Assembly: GCF_040869035.1 (NCBI RefSeq)
Contig: NZ_CP162101.1
Span: 992,001 to 1,056,000, forward strand
Reading direction: 5' to 3'
From: Vibrio sp. NTOU-M3
GTDB lineage: Bacteria; Pseudomonadota; Gammaproteobacteria; Enterobacterales; Vibrionaceae
DNA length: 64,000 nt
Position numbers and translations under genes: made by a program. Under the pieces are notes generated by a model. It saw only the letters and a list, made by a program, of their open reading frames with translations, had not been told where the DNA came from and did not search any database. Of this stretch, positions 26,164 through 35,693 are shown in pieces. The first letter of the stretch is position 1, and each line of letters starts with the position of its first letter.

Positions 26164-27610
26164 AGCAGGTTTTAAGAGCAAGTCGCAGCAAGGTAGTGCA
26201 TCATTGCTAATGTTGGCGAGCTTGATCATCATTATGGTGTTGTTCTTCTTAAGTGTGAGTACAACAAGGTATGCGACTCTTTATACACGGCTCAGCCATG
26301 CTGCTGATGGCGCATTGGCTTTGGTTGCGCGGGAAGGGTTGGCTGTTGATGAGCAAGAAGGGCAATATCTGAGCAAAACATTTGCCATCTACAATATGCC
26401 GATAGGTATACGTAGTGAAGAATTGCGCAGAACCAGTCAAGTTAACTTAGCCTTAAGCCCAACGGGCTATGCAAAGGAGCTAAGTTTAACCTTAGAGGAT
26501 TCCATCGCATCAGTGCTGAGTTTCGTGCCGCAATTGAATGTCGCTGTTGAGCGGCGTCTTGTTCGGGAGTACCCCGTGACCGAGACCGTGCTTGCCCTCG
26601 ATGCTTCGCGCTCGATGTCCGATAAAATTGGTGGGGGTCAAAAGCCTTCACAGCTGATGCCCGGGATATTGACGGATTTTATTGATTCACTGACGGGTGA
26701 ACAGGAGTTGGCAAAAGATCACCATATTGGTCTCGTGCCTTACTCGGCGCATGTCAATGTTGGTCAGCGCTATCAAGATCGTCTGATTACACCTGAATCG
26801 AGGCGTATACCTGCTTCTTTATCACCAGTTGCACGCAAATATGGTTATGAGCAAGACTTTCTCCATGTTAGTGGTGTGGAAGGTCGACGAAATGGCGCGT
26901 GTGTCAAAAGAAAGCCAGTCAATTTGAATCGCGTGAGTACGGTATTGAATTTACCCAGAAATGCTCGCGAAGGATTTGATTTGATGGTTTATCATCCCGA
27001 CGAGCACGACTCTGAGCCGGGATTGAGTGACGAGATCAAGCGAGCGAATGGCACGATCCCGCGACACTTACTACCGGTGACGCAGGCGATGTCGTTTCCA
27101 CTGAATCCTGCACTGCCATACATCGAAACGCCGGGTGGATGCCCCGCAATGACCTTGCATGAGATCAGCGGTAAAACGGCATCTCTCAAAAATGTAGCAG
27201 AGCGATATTACGCGACACACACCACCGGCGGAGATGAAGGCATTATATGGGGATGGCGTTTGTTTGATGAACGTTGGCGAGCATCTGTATGGGAAGAGCC
27301 CGGTTTTGAACTTGAAGAGCCAAGCAAACGCTTTATCTTGTTTACCGACGGAGCAAACAATAAAGGGTTAACCGATAACGACTTTGAGCGTTTTATGAAT
27401 GGTACATGTCGTGCATTGGCAGACAGCGGTATTCGATTTGATATGGTTTTGTTTGACCAAGGTATTTCGATGAAAGAGCGCCAAATATATCGTTGGTGTA
27501 CTGATGTGACGGGTGGCAGTTATTTCTATGTCAAAGGGGATGATTTGGCGGCTCTGAAGCTCTTTTTTGCTCGACTAGGAATACGGCAATATAAGACTCG
27601 GTACTTATAA
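26144..27610 (+). CDS. tadG: Tad operon protein TadG with von Willebrand factor A domain
   Basis: 488 residues from GTG 26144, overlapping tadF by 20 bp; a TTG at 26153 is an alternative. The N-terminal QQGSASLLMLASLIIIMVLFF is a Tad/pilin-like membrane helix without the usual Glu. A VWA domain has a MIDAS motif, LALDASRSMS (DxSxS at about 153-157), and a later FILFTDGANN strand (about 400). TadG is a large pseudopilin-like component in tad loci; the VWA domain suggests metal-dependent protein contact, perhaps at the fibre tip. It is the last gene of the operon and is followed by a bidirectional terminator at 27741. Confidence 0.87.
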   Translation: MITLKTKAGFKSKSQQGSASLLMLASLIIIMVLFFLSVSTTRYATLYTRLSHAADGALALVAREGLAVDEQEGQYLSKTFAIYNMPIGIRSEELRRTSQVNLALSPTGYAKELSLTLEDSIASVLSFVPQLNVAVERRLVREYPVTETVLALDASRSMSDKIGGGQKPSQLMPGILTDFIDSLTGEQELAKDHHIGLVPYSAHVNVGQRYQDRLITPESRRIPASLSPVARKYGYEQDFLHVSGVEGRRNGACVKRKPVNLNRVSTVLNLPRNAREGFDLMVYHPDEHDSEPGLSDEIKRANGTIPRHLLPVTQAMSFPLNPALPYIETPGGCPAMTLHEISGKTASLKNVAERYYATHTTGGDEGIIWGWRLFDERWRASVWEEPGFELEEPSKRFILFTDGANNKGLTDNDFERFMNGTCRALADSGIRFDMVLFDQGISMKERQIYRWCTDVTGGSYFYVKGDDLAALKLFFARLGIRQYKTRYL

Positions 27611-27740
27611 CAGCTCTATTCAACGGGGTTTGCGTTAGTAAAAAATGAACCATTCGCGTGTATCAAACAGTTTGAAGAAAGATTCTGGTTGCATGGTATT
27701 TCCCTCGATTGGTAGTTGTTGACTTACATTTTATTAAATA

Positions 27741-27770
27741 AAGGGCGTGGCATCTGTCACGCCCTTTTCT
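27741..27770. terminator. Bidirectional terminator, tad operon / catalase
   Basis: Arms AAGGGCGTG (27741-27749) and CACGCCCTT (27758-27766) form a 9-bp stem with an 8-nt loop, flanked by A-rich DNA on the left and TTTTCTTT on the right. It closes both tadG and the convergent catalase gene. Confidence 0.88.
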
Positions 27771-27809
27771 TTGCGTTTGCTTATAGCAAAGGGTTATCAG
27801 CGATAGGTA

Positions 27810-29243
27810 TTACTTGCGGCCCAACGCTTTTTCTAGTCCCTTACCGTAGTTCTCGTCTGCTTGGTAAGCATGGTCGATATGACGCTGTTGAATAAATTCT
27901 GGAACACCATCTAACGAACGAGCGGTATTTTCGAGCAAGCGTTTTTGCTCTTGCTTGTCCATTAAGCGGAATAGGTCACCCGCTTGACTGAAGTAGTCTT
28001 CATCAACACGATGATCGTAATGATCCGCTGCGCCGGAGATTTTTAATGGTGGCTCTGAATAATCAGGTTGCTCTGCCCACTCTTGTTTGAAGTTTGGCTC
28101 ATAACCGATGGTTGAACCAAAGTTGCCATCGACACGCATTGCGCCGTCACGGTGATAGCTATGAACAGGGCAGCGCGGTGCATTGACTGGGATCTGGTGA
28201 TGGTTAACCCCCAAGCGGTAACGCTGTGCGTCTCCGTAAGCAAATAGGCGACCTTGTAACATTTTATCTGGCGAGAAACTGATACCAGGAACGACAGCGG
28301 CAGGGTTAAATGCTGATTGTTCAACTTCTGCGTGGAAGTTTTCTGGGTTACGGTTTAGCTCGAATTCACCGACTTCAATCAATGGGTAGTCTTTTTGAGA
28401 CCAGACTTTGGTTAAGTCGAATGGATTGAAGTTCACCTCATCCGCTTCCAGCTCTGGCATGATTTGAACGTACATTTTCCATTTAGGGAAGTCACTTTTT
28501 TCGATCGCTTCATATAAGTCACGCTGGTGGCTTTCGCGATCTTTACCGATCAGTGCTTCCGCTTCTTCATCTGTCAGGTTTTTAATGCCTTGTTGAGTTT
28601 TGAAGTGGAACTTCACCCAGTAGCGTTCGTTATCTGCATTGATAAAACTGAATGTGTGGCTACCAAATCCGTGCATATGACGGTAAGACGCTGGAATGCC
28701 GCGGTCACTCATGACAATAGTTACTTGGTGGAATGCTTCTGGCAGTGAAGTCCAAAAATCCCAGTTATTGACACCACTACGCATGTTTGTGCGTGGGTCA
28801 CGTTTAACTGCATGGTTGAGATCAGGGAATTTTAGCGGATCGCGTAAAAAGAATACTGGCGTGTTGTTACCCACTAAATCCCAGTTACCCTCTTCGGTAT
28901 AAAATTTAAGGGCAAAACCACGAATGTCACGCTCTGCATCTGCGGCGCCACGCTCACCGGCAACAGTGGTGAAGCGAGCAAACATTTCGGTTTTTTTTCC
29001 AATTTCCGAGAAGATTTTCGCACGCGTATATTTGGTAATATCTTGAGTCACGGTGAACGTACCGTAAGCACCCGATCCTTTGGCGTGCATGCGGCGCTCT
29101 GGGATCACTTCACGATCAAAGTGAGCCAGTTTTTCGAGGAACCAAACATCTTGCAGTAGTTGTGGTCCTCGTGGACCAGCCGTCATGACGTTTTGGTTAT
29201 GGGCGACAGGGCAGCCAGCAGCAGTAGTAAGTTTTTTGCTCAT
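27810..29243 (-). CDS. katA: Catalase (clade 3, small subunit)
   Basis: 477 residues, typical for small-subunit haem catalases. The catalytic His lies in [13 protein letters not shown] (His53). [19 protein letters not shown] and [16 protein letters not shown] are family signatures. The proximal haem ligand is the Tyr of [14 protein letters not shown] (about 336). It decomposes hydrogen peroxide in the cytosol. No signal peptide is present. An OxyR-like site lies at 29366-29402 upstream, fitting peroxide induction. The symbol katA is by family; some Vibrio annotations use other letters. Confidence 0.95.
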   Translation of the reverse strand: MSKKLTTAAGCPVAHNQNVMTAGPRGPQLLQDVWFLEKLAHFDREVIPERRMHAKGSGAYGTFTVTQDITKYTRAKIFSEIGKKTEMFARFTTVAGERGAADAERDIRGFALKFYTEEGNWDLVGNNTPVFFLRDPLKFPDLNHAVKRDPRTNMRSGVNNWDFWTSLPEAFHQVTIVMSDRGIPASYRHMHGFGSHTFSFINADNERYWVKFHFKTQQGIKNLTDEEAEALIGKDRESHQRDLYEAIEKSDFPKWKMYVQIMPELEADEVNFNPFDLTKVWSQKDYPLIEVGEFELNRNPENFHAEVEQSAFNPAAVVPGISFSPDKMLQGRLFAYGDAQRYRLGVNHHQIPVNAPRCPVHSYHRDGAMRVDGNFGSTIGYEPNFKQEWAEQPDYSEPPLKISGAADHYDHRVDEDYFSQAGDLFRLMDKQEQKRLLENTARSLDGVPEFIQQRHIDHAYQADENYGKGLEKALGRK

Positions 29244-29365
29244 GATAATTTCCTTTCCAGGTTTTTAATTGTTTATCAAAAGAAGCTCATTAAAAAATAC
29301 GGATTGAGCGGTAATTTTCTCTTCTGAATGTGATAAATCATAGAGCGAAATTAACCCTATTGATA

Positions 29366-29402
29366 ATGGGTCTTTCTTATCAATTTGATAGGTTTGAGCG
29401 AT
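29366..29402. promoter_or_regulatory. OxyR-like binding site upstream of catalase
   Basis: Four tetramers spaced by exactly 7 bp read ATGG-N7-TTAT-N7-ATAG-N7-CGAT, matching the OxyR pattern ATAG-N7-CTAT-N7-ATAG-N7-CTAT at 13 of 16 positions. The site lies about 125-160 bp upstream of the katA start. The rest of the 291-bp gap (29244-29534) contains no supported gene. Confidence 0.6.
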
Positions 29403-29534
29403 GGGTAGAAACTACGATGGATACGATGTGCTGTTGTTTAAGGAATGAGACGTCTCATTTCTGTTTGGGAAGGAAAATTCGCTTACCGAGAAGAGATGGT
29501 TGTTGATATGCGCCTGTCTTCATGGCGAAGATAC

Positions 29535-30656
29535 TTACTCAATGGACTTTTTCCAAATTTCCAGTTTGTCTTCAAGCTGGAAGAAAGATACTAAGTTGCC
29601 ATCAACTTCTTCATTTTTGATTAATTTACTGGCGATATAAACAGCAGTCGCTGCTCCAAATGGGTATTTGATCAATTCATCTGGTTCATTACATATCAAT
29701 ACTGCTTCAATAATTGGTAATGGAAAACCCCAGAAATGCAGCAGATATCCGCCTAGTTGCTCTGATTTAGTATGGAATAGATGCTTTTCTAGGTGTGCTT
29801 TGTCTTTCCCTTTATTTGAGGTGTGGAGGTAAGCTTTCATTAGTTCAGGAACGATCATAATTCGGACGTATTCTCCTATTCGATGGAGAATACCCGCAAG
29901 GAAGGTAACATCTTTCTGTTCGCTGTCGACCATTTTCATAGCCAAAGAAGCAACCTTGAGGCATTCGGATTGCAATTCCTCTAAAGGCTCACTCGATTCG
30001 TTCAGCGAGATTGAATAAACCTCTAACATAGCGATGATGTTGATAACTATCTGGCTACCAAGGCGGGTAATGGCTTCGGAGACATTACTAATCTCTTTTT
30101 GCCCTCTAAAAATAGCGTTATTTGATATATGGATAATCTTCGCGCACATTGCCGGATCTTGACTGATTATTTCCGCTACATCATGCATTGATGCCTGTGG
30201 ACTATTTAACATCCCTTTTACTTTAAAGAATAACTTTGGTGTGATGGGTAGGGAGGTGATTTTCCCAATGGCACTTTGAATTATTCTATCAGGGAAGAGG
30301 TTCAAAATATCAGCAATACGGTTTACTTCAGTTTTTATTACTGCTGGGTCGCAAGGTTTCATAAATGCTTGATGAGCAAAGAATCCACCCTTTATCGTAA
30401 TTTCTGGGTCAGCGTACCCTGATAATGAAGCTCGGATAATACTAGGGTAGAGCTTACTGATTTTCTCTAATAATTCTGAGCCATCCATACCCGGCATTCT
30501 CATATCGGAAATGATTAAATCGATTTCATTTTCTTTTAGCAGTTGAAGAGCTTCTACCCCGCTTTCAGCTGTGTGTAACTTCCAACCAGTACTAAAAAGT
30601 GCCCGTTTGAGCCCATTGAGTACCATCCTTTCATCATCAACTAACAGTATTCTCAT
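29535..30656 (-). CDS. Response regulator with HDOD output domain
   Basis: 373 residues. The receiver domain (1-120) keeps the acidic pair DD (7-8), phosphoacceptor Asp51 (LIISDMRMP) and Lys in FMKPCDP. An HDOD domain (about 140-335) contains ITPKLFFKVKGMLNSPQASMHDVAEIISQDPAMCAKIIHISNNAIF, typical of this HD-related, non-hydrolytic signalling fold. Its ATG overlaps the stop of the histidine kinase gene (TAATG), so this is probably its cognate regulator. HDOD regulators act through protein-protein contact, not DNA binding. Confidence 0.9.
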   Translation of the reverse strand: MRILLVDDERMVLNGLKRALFSTGWKLHTAESGVEALQLLKENEIDLIISDMRMPGMDGSELLEKISKLYPSIIRASLSGYADPEITIKGGFFAHQAFMKPCDPAVIKTEVNRIADILNLFPDRIIQSAIGKITSLPITPKLFFKVKGMLNSPQASMHDVAEIISQDPAMCAKIIHISNNAIFRGQKEISNVSEAITRLGSQIVINIIAMLEVYSISLNESSEPLEELQSECLKVASLAMKMVDSEQKDVTFLAGILHRIGEYVRIMIVPELMKAYLHTSNKGKDKAHLEKHLFHTKSEQLGGYLLHFWGFPLPIIEAVLICNEPDELIKYPFGAATAVYIASKLIKNEEVDGNLVSFFQLEDKLEIWKKSIE

Positions 30657-32680
30657 TATTTTGCTTCCAGTTCATCTGACGACAAGGCTATGGGTAATTT
30701 TATCGTAAACTTCGTTCCTTCACCTACAGTGGTATCGGTGAGAATAACCCCTTTATGAAGTTCAACAATGATGGAGTAAGCTAAATTGAGTCCTTGTCCT
30801 GTCCCTTTACCTACTTCTTTAGTGGTGAAAAATGGGTCAAAAATACGATTTTTAATTCCATCAGGTATACCCGTGCCATTATCTTCAATGGTGATGACTG
30901 CAAAGTTCGGCTCTAAAGATGTTGAAATGGTAATCTTTCCTTGTTGAGCATTACCTATATTTTCACTACCAAATTTTTCTTCAATTGCATGAGCTGCGTT
31001 GATGACAAAGTTAAGTATGACTTGATTAAATTCATCTCTAAAACAAGGAATAGTTGGCAAACTATTATCAAAATTTGTTTGGAGCTCGGCTACATAACGC
31101 CATTCTCCGCGGGCAATAGTAATCGTTGATTCAATGGCTTCTGCTAAGTCAACTTGTTGCATCTCATTATTATTCGAATGGGAAAATGATTTCATTGCTT
31201 TGACTATTTTGCTGATTCTTTGCAAACCTTCTAACGATTGGTCAAGAGCAAGAGGAATTTCTTCAGAAATAAAATCCAAATCGCTTGATTCTATAACTGT
31301 TTTAATGTCATTTTGACAGTTTTGACAAGACTCTTTAGTCACATTTTCTGTGATGGATTTGATTTGCTGAATAGTAGATAAACAGGTAGAAAATGCATCT
31401 TTTAGAAAAATGGTATTATCTGAAACATACTGAGTTGGAGTATTGATTTCGTGAGCAATACCTGCTGCTAGTTGTCCCATAGACTCAAGCTTTTGTGCTT
31501 GCCTTAATTGATTTTCAAGCTCTACGCGTTTCGATATATCGCGTATAACACAATTAAATAATCTTTTGTCATCGCTACGAATAGACATATTTGAAAGGCT
31601 AACTTCGATTGGAAAAGATTTCCCTCCATTTTTTACACCTTTAATTGTTATATTGTTGCTATGTTCTATTTCTTGGTGAGTATGATCGTGAAAAGAATGC
31701 ATATTAAAAGTTGGCATCAGAGTCTTGATATTAAGACCACTTGCTTGATGATCGAGGTAATCAAACATCTTAAGTCCCATAAAATTAATGCTGTCTATTA
31801 CACCTGTTTCATCTACAATAATTAATCCATCAGCCAAGTTGTTTACAATGTCTTTTTCTCTAGTAATACTTTCCTCAATGGTTGATTCAGCTTGTTGCAA
31901 ACGACTATCGACAATTGAACAGAAAATGGTCGTAGCGACAATCAGAAATACAAAAAACGCAACAATTAACGCAATATAGTGTGCATTGCTCATGTGCTCT
32001 TGCGAGCTTTCGATTCCTATATCGATGTATTGATAGAAATCGACGGCACCCATGGCGGTATAGTGCATCCCAGCCACTGACAAGCCCATAATTGTGGCAA
32101 TAAAAATACGTTTCTGTACATTATCACTTCGAAAGTGGTGTTGGGCTTTGATAAGAAATATCGCGATCATGGCAAAAAGGTGGGCAACGACAATCGAGAA
32201 GATGAACCAGCCTAAGTCGTAGACCATCAAGGCATCCATTTGCATCGCTTCCATACCTAGGTAGTGCATAGAGCCAATACCCAGAGCTAAACATAAAGCA
32301 CTTAATTGAATTTCCCAAAAAGAAAACGTCTGATGGTATAAAATCTGAAAAGCAAAAAAAGCACCTACCATTGGAGGTAAGAAAGAGAGTGCTGTCATAC
32401 CTGTATGATAAGACATTGGCAGCGGTAACATGAATGCGAGCATGCCCGTAAAATGCATGGCCCAAACACCTAAGCCAAATACAACACTACCAAATAACTT
32501 CCATAATTTGATGGTTTGCGCGGCATTTGAATACCACATTCTCTCTATAACAATGAGGCAAGAGTATGCGGCCATACTTGATATGATGACTGACAGTAGA
32601 ACTAGATATAGATTAAACTCACCAGTAACCAGTACATAATCTAGTTCAGTGATTGATTTAAAGCGCCAGAATTCCAACAT
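30656..32680 (-). CDS. MHYT-PAS sensor histidine kinase
   Basis: 674 residues. The N-terminal integral membrane MHYT domain (about 15-250, seven helices) carries repeated H-F/Y-T motifs such as MHFTGM, MHYLGM and MHYTAM, thought to bind copper or a diatomic gas. A PAS domain (about 275-385) precedes HisKA with phosphoacceptor [11 protein letters not shown] (His about 410). The HATPase_c domain (about 540-665) has N-box [12 protein letters not shown] and G-boxes DNGTGIPD and [13 protein letters not shown]. It is flanked by two response regulator genes in one operon. Confidence 0.93.
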   Translation of the reverse strand: MLEFWRFKSITELDYVLVTGEFNLYLVLLSVIISSMAAYSCLIVIERMWYSNAAQTIKLWKLFGSVVFGLGVWAMHFTGMLAFMLPLPMSYHTGMTALSFLPPMVGAFFAFQILYHQTFSFWEIQLSALCLALGIGSMHYLGMEAMQMDALMVYDLGWFIFSIVVAHLFAMIAIFLIKAQHHFRSDNVQKRIFIATIMGLSVAGMHYTAMGAVDFYQYIDIGIESSQEHMSNAHYIALIVAFFVFLIVATTIFCSIVDSRLQQAESTIEESITREKDIVNNLADGLIIVDETGVIDSINFMGLKMFDYLDHQASGLNIKTLMPTFNMHSFHDHTHQEIEHSNNITIKGVKNGGKSFPIEVSLSNMSIRSDDKRLFNCVIRDISKRVELENQLRQAQKLESMGQLAAGIAHEINTPTQYVSDNTIFLKDAFSTCLSTIQQIKSITENVTKESCQNCQNDIKTVIESSDLDFISEEIPLALDQSLEGLQRISKIVKAMKSFSHSNNNEMQQVDLAEAIESTITIARGEWRYVAELQTNFDNSLPTIPCFRDEFNQVILNFVINAAHAIEEKFGSENIGNAQQGKITISTSLEPNFAVITIEDNGTGIPDGIKNRIFDPFFTTKEVGKGTGQGLNLAYSIIVELHKGVILTDTTVGEGTKFTIKLPIALSSDELEAK

Positions 32681-32727
32681 AATCTAACCCTCTTCCCTGT
32701 ATTTTAGCATTAGTTTCAACTGACAGT

Positions 32728-33888
32728 TTATGATGGCTTTGTCTCATCCAACTCTTCTTCTTCGATCATCGTGACTTGAACTTGTCCAGCGATCGCTTTG
32801 TTTTCAAGGCAATGTTGGATAATGTTCAGAAGTGTCTCAGTGACACGTTGTCCTTTCCCTGCTACTAATTGTCCTCTATTCGTCCAAATTTCTTCTTCGA
32901 GAACCATTTTTTGAGTTAATCCCGACAGGTTGGCAAATAGCTTTGGTGCGTCAAATGTGAGTGTTTCTTTAAAAGCATTGAGCAATTTTGGGTCGTATAA
33001 TTCATCTTCGTCTTCAAGCGATTGTATTGCTTCACCCGTAGGGAAGCCCGCTCGCTCCAGTCGGGTATAAGCACAAACTATTTTTAACATCCGAGCACCC
33101 AAAGGGATGTCTTTACCTTTGAGTTCGTCATATGGAAATCCTTCGCCGTTATAACACTTTTCTTGATAAAGAATGGTATTAGCAATTGTCCCCATTCTTG
33201 GTATCTTCCTTATTAAATCAGATGCTAAGCAAGGGTGTTGCGCGAATAGTTGCTTATCTTCTTCGGTGATGGTGTTGCCATTAGCAAAATTTTTTAAAGT
33301 GCTTTCAGGGAAAATGATGTAGCCAAGCTGAGAAAGCTGAACCATCGGCTCAAAACTCCAATGCCTTTTTAGTTTTATCGCTTTTGCTAACTTATACATG
33401 TGAAACTGGATACGACTGTTGTGTTCATTGATTTCTGGATTTACTAAGGAAAGAACTTCATTTAATACACTTATTACGCCTTTAAGTGTTTTATTTAAGA
33501 GTATTTTTTCTGCCATGATTAAGTCGTATTGACGCATTGCCGAATTGATGTAAACCATGAGGTCTTGAGGTGAGCACGGTTTATTAATAAAACGGAATAC
33601 ATCTCCTAAGTTAACGGCATCAACGGCAGTTTTTTGATCGGCATTGCCTGTAAACATCATTCTTACGGTATCTGGAGAATGTTCTTTTACCGCTTGTAAA
33701 AGCTGTAAGCCATTCATTTCAGGCATTTGCATATCGGTAACGATAACTGCGTAGGACTTCTGGCTGATTTTAGCCAGAGCTTCTTGCCCACTGTTTGCTA
33801 ATTCTATTTCGATTTGGTTACGAAGGTTTCTTCTAAATGAATTTAGAATATTGATTTCGTCATCAACTAAGAGAACTGGCTTGTTCAT
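32728..33888 (-). CDS. Response regulator with degenerate HD-GYP domain
   Basis: 386 residues from ATG 33888; a longer frame to 33939 adds an unlikely Cys-rich leader. The receiver domain (1-120) has DD at 9-10, Asp52 (VIVTDMQMP) and Lys in FINKPCSP. The C-terminal part (about 150-345) aligns with HD-GYP phosphodiesterases by QHPCLASDLI and YNGEGFPYDELKGKDIPLGARML. However, the HDxGK catalytic segment reads QLGYIIFP and the first metal His is missing, so c-di-GMP hydrolysis is unlikely. It is the first gene of a three-gene signalling operon, 47 bp before the kinase gene. Confidence 0.85.
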   Translation of the reverse strand: MNKPVLLVDDEINILNSFRRNLRNQIEIELANSGQEALAKISQKSYAVIVTDMQMPEMNGLQLLQAVKEHSPDTVRMMFTGNADQKTAVDAVNLGDVFRFINKPCSPQDLMVYINSAMRQYDLIMAEKILLNKTLKGVISVLNEVLSLVNPEINEHNSRIQFHMYKLAKAIKLKRHWSFEPMVQLSQLGYIIFPESTLKNFANGNTITEEDKQLFAQHPCLASDLIRKIPRMGTIANTILYQEKCYNGEGFPYDELKGKDIPLGARMLKIVCAYTRLERAGFPTGEAIQSLEDEDELYDPKLLNAFKETLTFDAPKLFANLSGLTQKMVLEEEIWTNRGQLVAGKGQRVTETLLNIIQHCLENKAIAGQVQVTMIEEEELDETKPS

Positions 33889-34039
33889 TGCGTGTAACTC
33901 TATTTCGAAAAGGAATATTAGAAGTTTAGTACAGCACAATGAACAAAGAGGGGGTTTTATTAGTTTAGTTGCTTATGTAATGGAGTTTTTAAACGTTACA
34001 ACAACTGGGTTGCGCATTTCAGGCTATCTTAAGTAAAAC

Positions 34040-34372
34040 TCATGAGCCTATCAGTTTAAAAGCGATTACATACAGGGTATTTGTATTTGGATAGATATCA
34101 CGGATGATTTGCTTCAATTTAGGCAACTCGATGAACTCTTGTTCTGCATGGTACTGACCAATCTCATCAAATTGAATTGGTTCGATGGATTCGATGTGGA
34201 TATCACACACCTTTCTGTCAGTTTCTAGTGTATATACTTCTACGTCTGTTCCCGGTACATAGTGGCTTTCTGACTCATCTCTAATGGTAATAGTTTTTTG
34301 CCCTGAGAGAATGAGTGGGGTAAGAAATTCGAAGAAAGTTATTTTTCTAGGGGCATTGCCTTTACTATTCAT
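34040..34372 (-). CDS. yqfB: ASCH domain protein, YqfB-like N4-acetylcytidine amidohydrolase
   Basis: 110 residues, matching E. coli YqfB in size and key segments: ITFFEFLTPLILSGQKTITIRDESESHY near the N-terminus and AEQEFIELPKLKQIIRDIYPNTNTLYVIAFKL at the C-terminus. The Lys, Thr and Glu of GQKTITIRDESE correspond to the proposed catalytic set of the YqfB amidohydrolase acting on N4-acetylcytidine. It is a monocistronic cytosolic protein with no operon partner. Confidence 0.85.
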   Translation of the reverse strand: MNSKGNAPRKITFFEFLTPLILSGQKTITIRDESESHYVPGTDVEVYTLETDRKVCDIHIESIEPIQFDEIGQYHAEQEFIELPKLKQIIRDIYPNTNTLYVIAFKLIGS

Positions 34373-34537
34373 CGTATTTGAGTTTGTTTGGTCAAAAAAG
34401 CATTGTAGAACATGTTGTATATCAACTAAATGTATATCTAATCACTTGATTTATAAAAAGAGAGAGAGGTCTCACTATCTATTAATATGATTTAAAAATT
34501 CGTGAGTTTACACGTCAACGTAACGTTTCTTATATCG

Positions 34538-34568
34538 GTTGGTACTTTGTTGTGTTTTGTTGGTACTT
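34538..34568. repeat. Pair of 10-bp direct repeats upstream of the DUF4382 lipoprotein gene
   Basis: GTTGGTACTT occurs at 34538-34547 and again at 34559-34568, 21 bp apart start to start (two helical turns). It lies 80-110 bp upstream of the ATG at 34648. It looks like a pair of sites for a dimeric or cooperative regulator; the identity is unknown. Confidence 0.45.
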
Positions 34569-34647
34569 AGCTGTGTAGTTTACAGCAGAGAGCGCGGAGC
34601 TTAACCATACTTAGTGACATTAAGCAGTAGTATGTAGGTATGCGGAT

Positions 34648-35631
34648 ATGCGTAGTGATGTCTTGAGTCTTGTGGCAGCAATGGTTGCAATGATATTTCT
34701 GAGTGCGTGTGGCGGTGGTGATGGAGGTAGTGGAACAATAGGTAGCACTTCTCGAGTTTCATTCTCTGTGTCTGATGCTCCTGTTGATTCAGCGGATGAA
34801 GTTGTTATTGCATTCGAACAAATTGAATTGGTTGTCGATGAGGAAACCTCGGTGTTGATTGACGTCGATGATGGGGTAAATGATTACGTTCAAGTCAACC
34901 TGCTCGATTTTCAGGGAACGGATGCCAAGTTATTGGTAACAGAAGAGAGTATTCCCGCTGGTACTTACGAAAATCTCATTTTGCATATCAGTGATGAATC
35001 GGGTGTCAATTACGTGATTGACAACACAGGCCAAGTTACTCTTAAACAGCCAAGCAATAAGTTAAGGCTTGGTGGCTTTGAAGTTACACAAGATGCGGTG
35101 CAGAGCTTTACCATAGAATTTGATTTGCGTATGTCTTTAGTGATGAGAGGCAATTTGGGAAATAACAATGGTTACATTCTCAAGCCTCATGGGGTGACTA
35201 TCGTCAATAATGACTCTGCTGTCTCGCTCTATGGTACCGTAGACCCGAATCTATTTGATGAGGGTGACTGTGCAACTCAAGATGGCAATATGGTTTATCT
35301 CTATTCCGGAAATGGGTTAGATGCCGATTTACTGATTGATCTCGTTGACCCTGAAGATGAAACCTTTACTGGGGAACCCGTTATTCCAGAAAATAGCATT
35401 GTTCCTGTTACCAGTGTTGCCGTTGCAGAAAATGGCAGTTATGAATTTGGCTTTTTATCGGCTGGTGCTTATACCGCAGCGTTTGTGTGTGATGGTGAAT
35501 CGGACGACTCAATTGAATATAACCCTGAGGTGGTTATTCCAGCGGCACCAACGCTTGCTTCCCCAGGAGTTAAGCTGGTTGAGGTAACACTGGAGAATGG
35601 CATTGCAGCGGTTGCTGACTTCAATTTTTGA
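34648..35631 (+). CDS. DUF4382-type lipoprotein, function unknown
   Basis: 327 residues with a lipoprotein signal (lipobox LSAC, Cys21, then a Gly/Asp/Ser linker). Residues about 35-185 (RVSFSVSDAPVDSADEVVIAFEQIEL onward) resemble the DUF4382 domain, a beta-sandwich found in exported proteins. The C-terminal part (about 195-327) is a second beta-rich segment ending VTLENGIAAVADFNF, possibly carboxypeptidase-regulatory-like. It stands alone with its own terminator. The role is unknown; surface attachment is the only firm inference. Confidence 0.75.
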   Translation: MRSDVLSLVAAMVAMIFLSACGGGDGGSGTIGSTSRVSFSVSDAPVDSADEVVIAFEQIELVVDEETSVLIDVDDGVNDYVQVNLLDFQGTDAKLLVTEESIPAGTYENLILHISDESGVNYVIDNTGQVTLKQPSNKLRLGGFEVTQDAVQSFTIEFDLRMSLVMRGNLGNNNGYILKPHGVTIVNNDSAVSLYGTVDPNLFDEGDCATQDGNMVYLYSGNGLDADLLIDLVDPEDETFTGEPVIPENSIVPVTSVAVAENGSYEFGFLSAGAYTAAFVCDGESDDSIEYNPEVVIPAAPTLASPGVKLVEVTLENGIAAVADFNF

Positions 35632-35652
35632 TTTTGATCTCCCCTAAGCAAA

Positions 35653-35688
35653 GAGCCACAGAGAGTGCAGTTTCTGTGGCTCTTTTTT
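35653..35688. terminator. Bidirectional terminator, DUF4382 lipoprotein / RluA-family gene
   Basis: Arms GAGCCACAGA (35653-35662) and TCTGTGGCTC (35673-35682), loop of 10 nt, followed by TTTTTTG. Located between two convergent genes. Confidence 0.88.
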
Positions 35689-35693
35689 GTGTG

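Noticed and set aside
32728..33888. Calling the response regulator an active c-di-GMP phosphodiesterase
   Set aside because: The HDxGK motif is replaced by LGYIIFP and metal-binding His residues are missing, so only the fold is supported.
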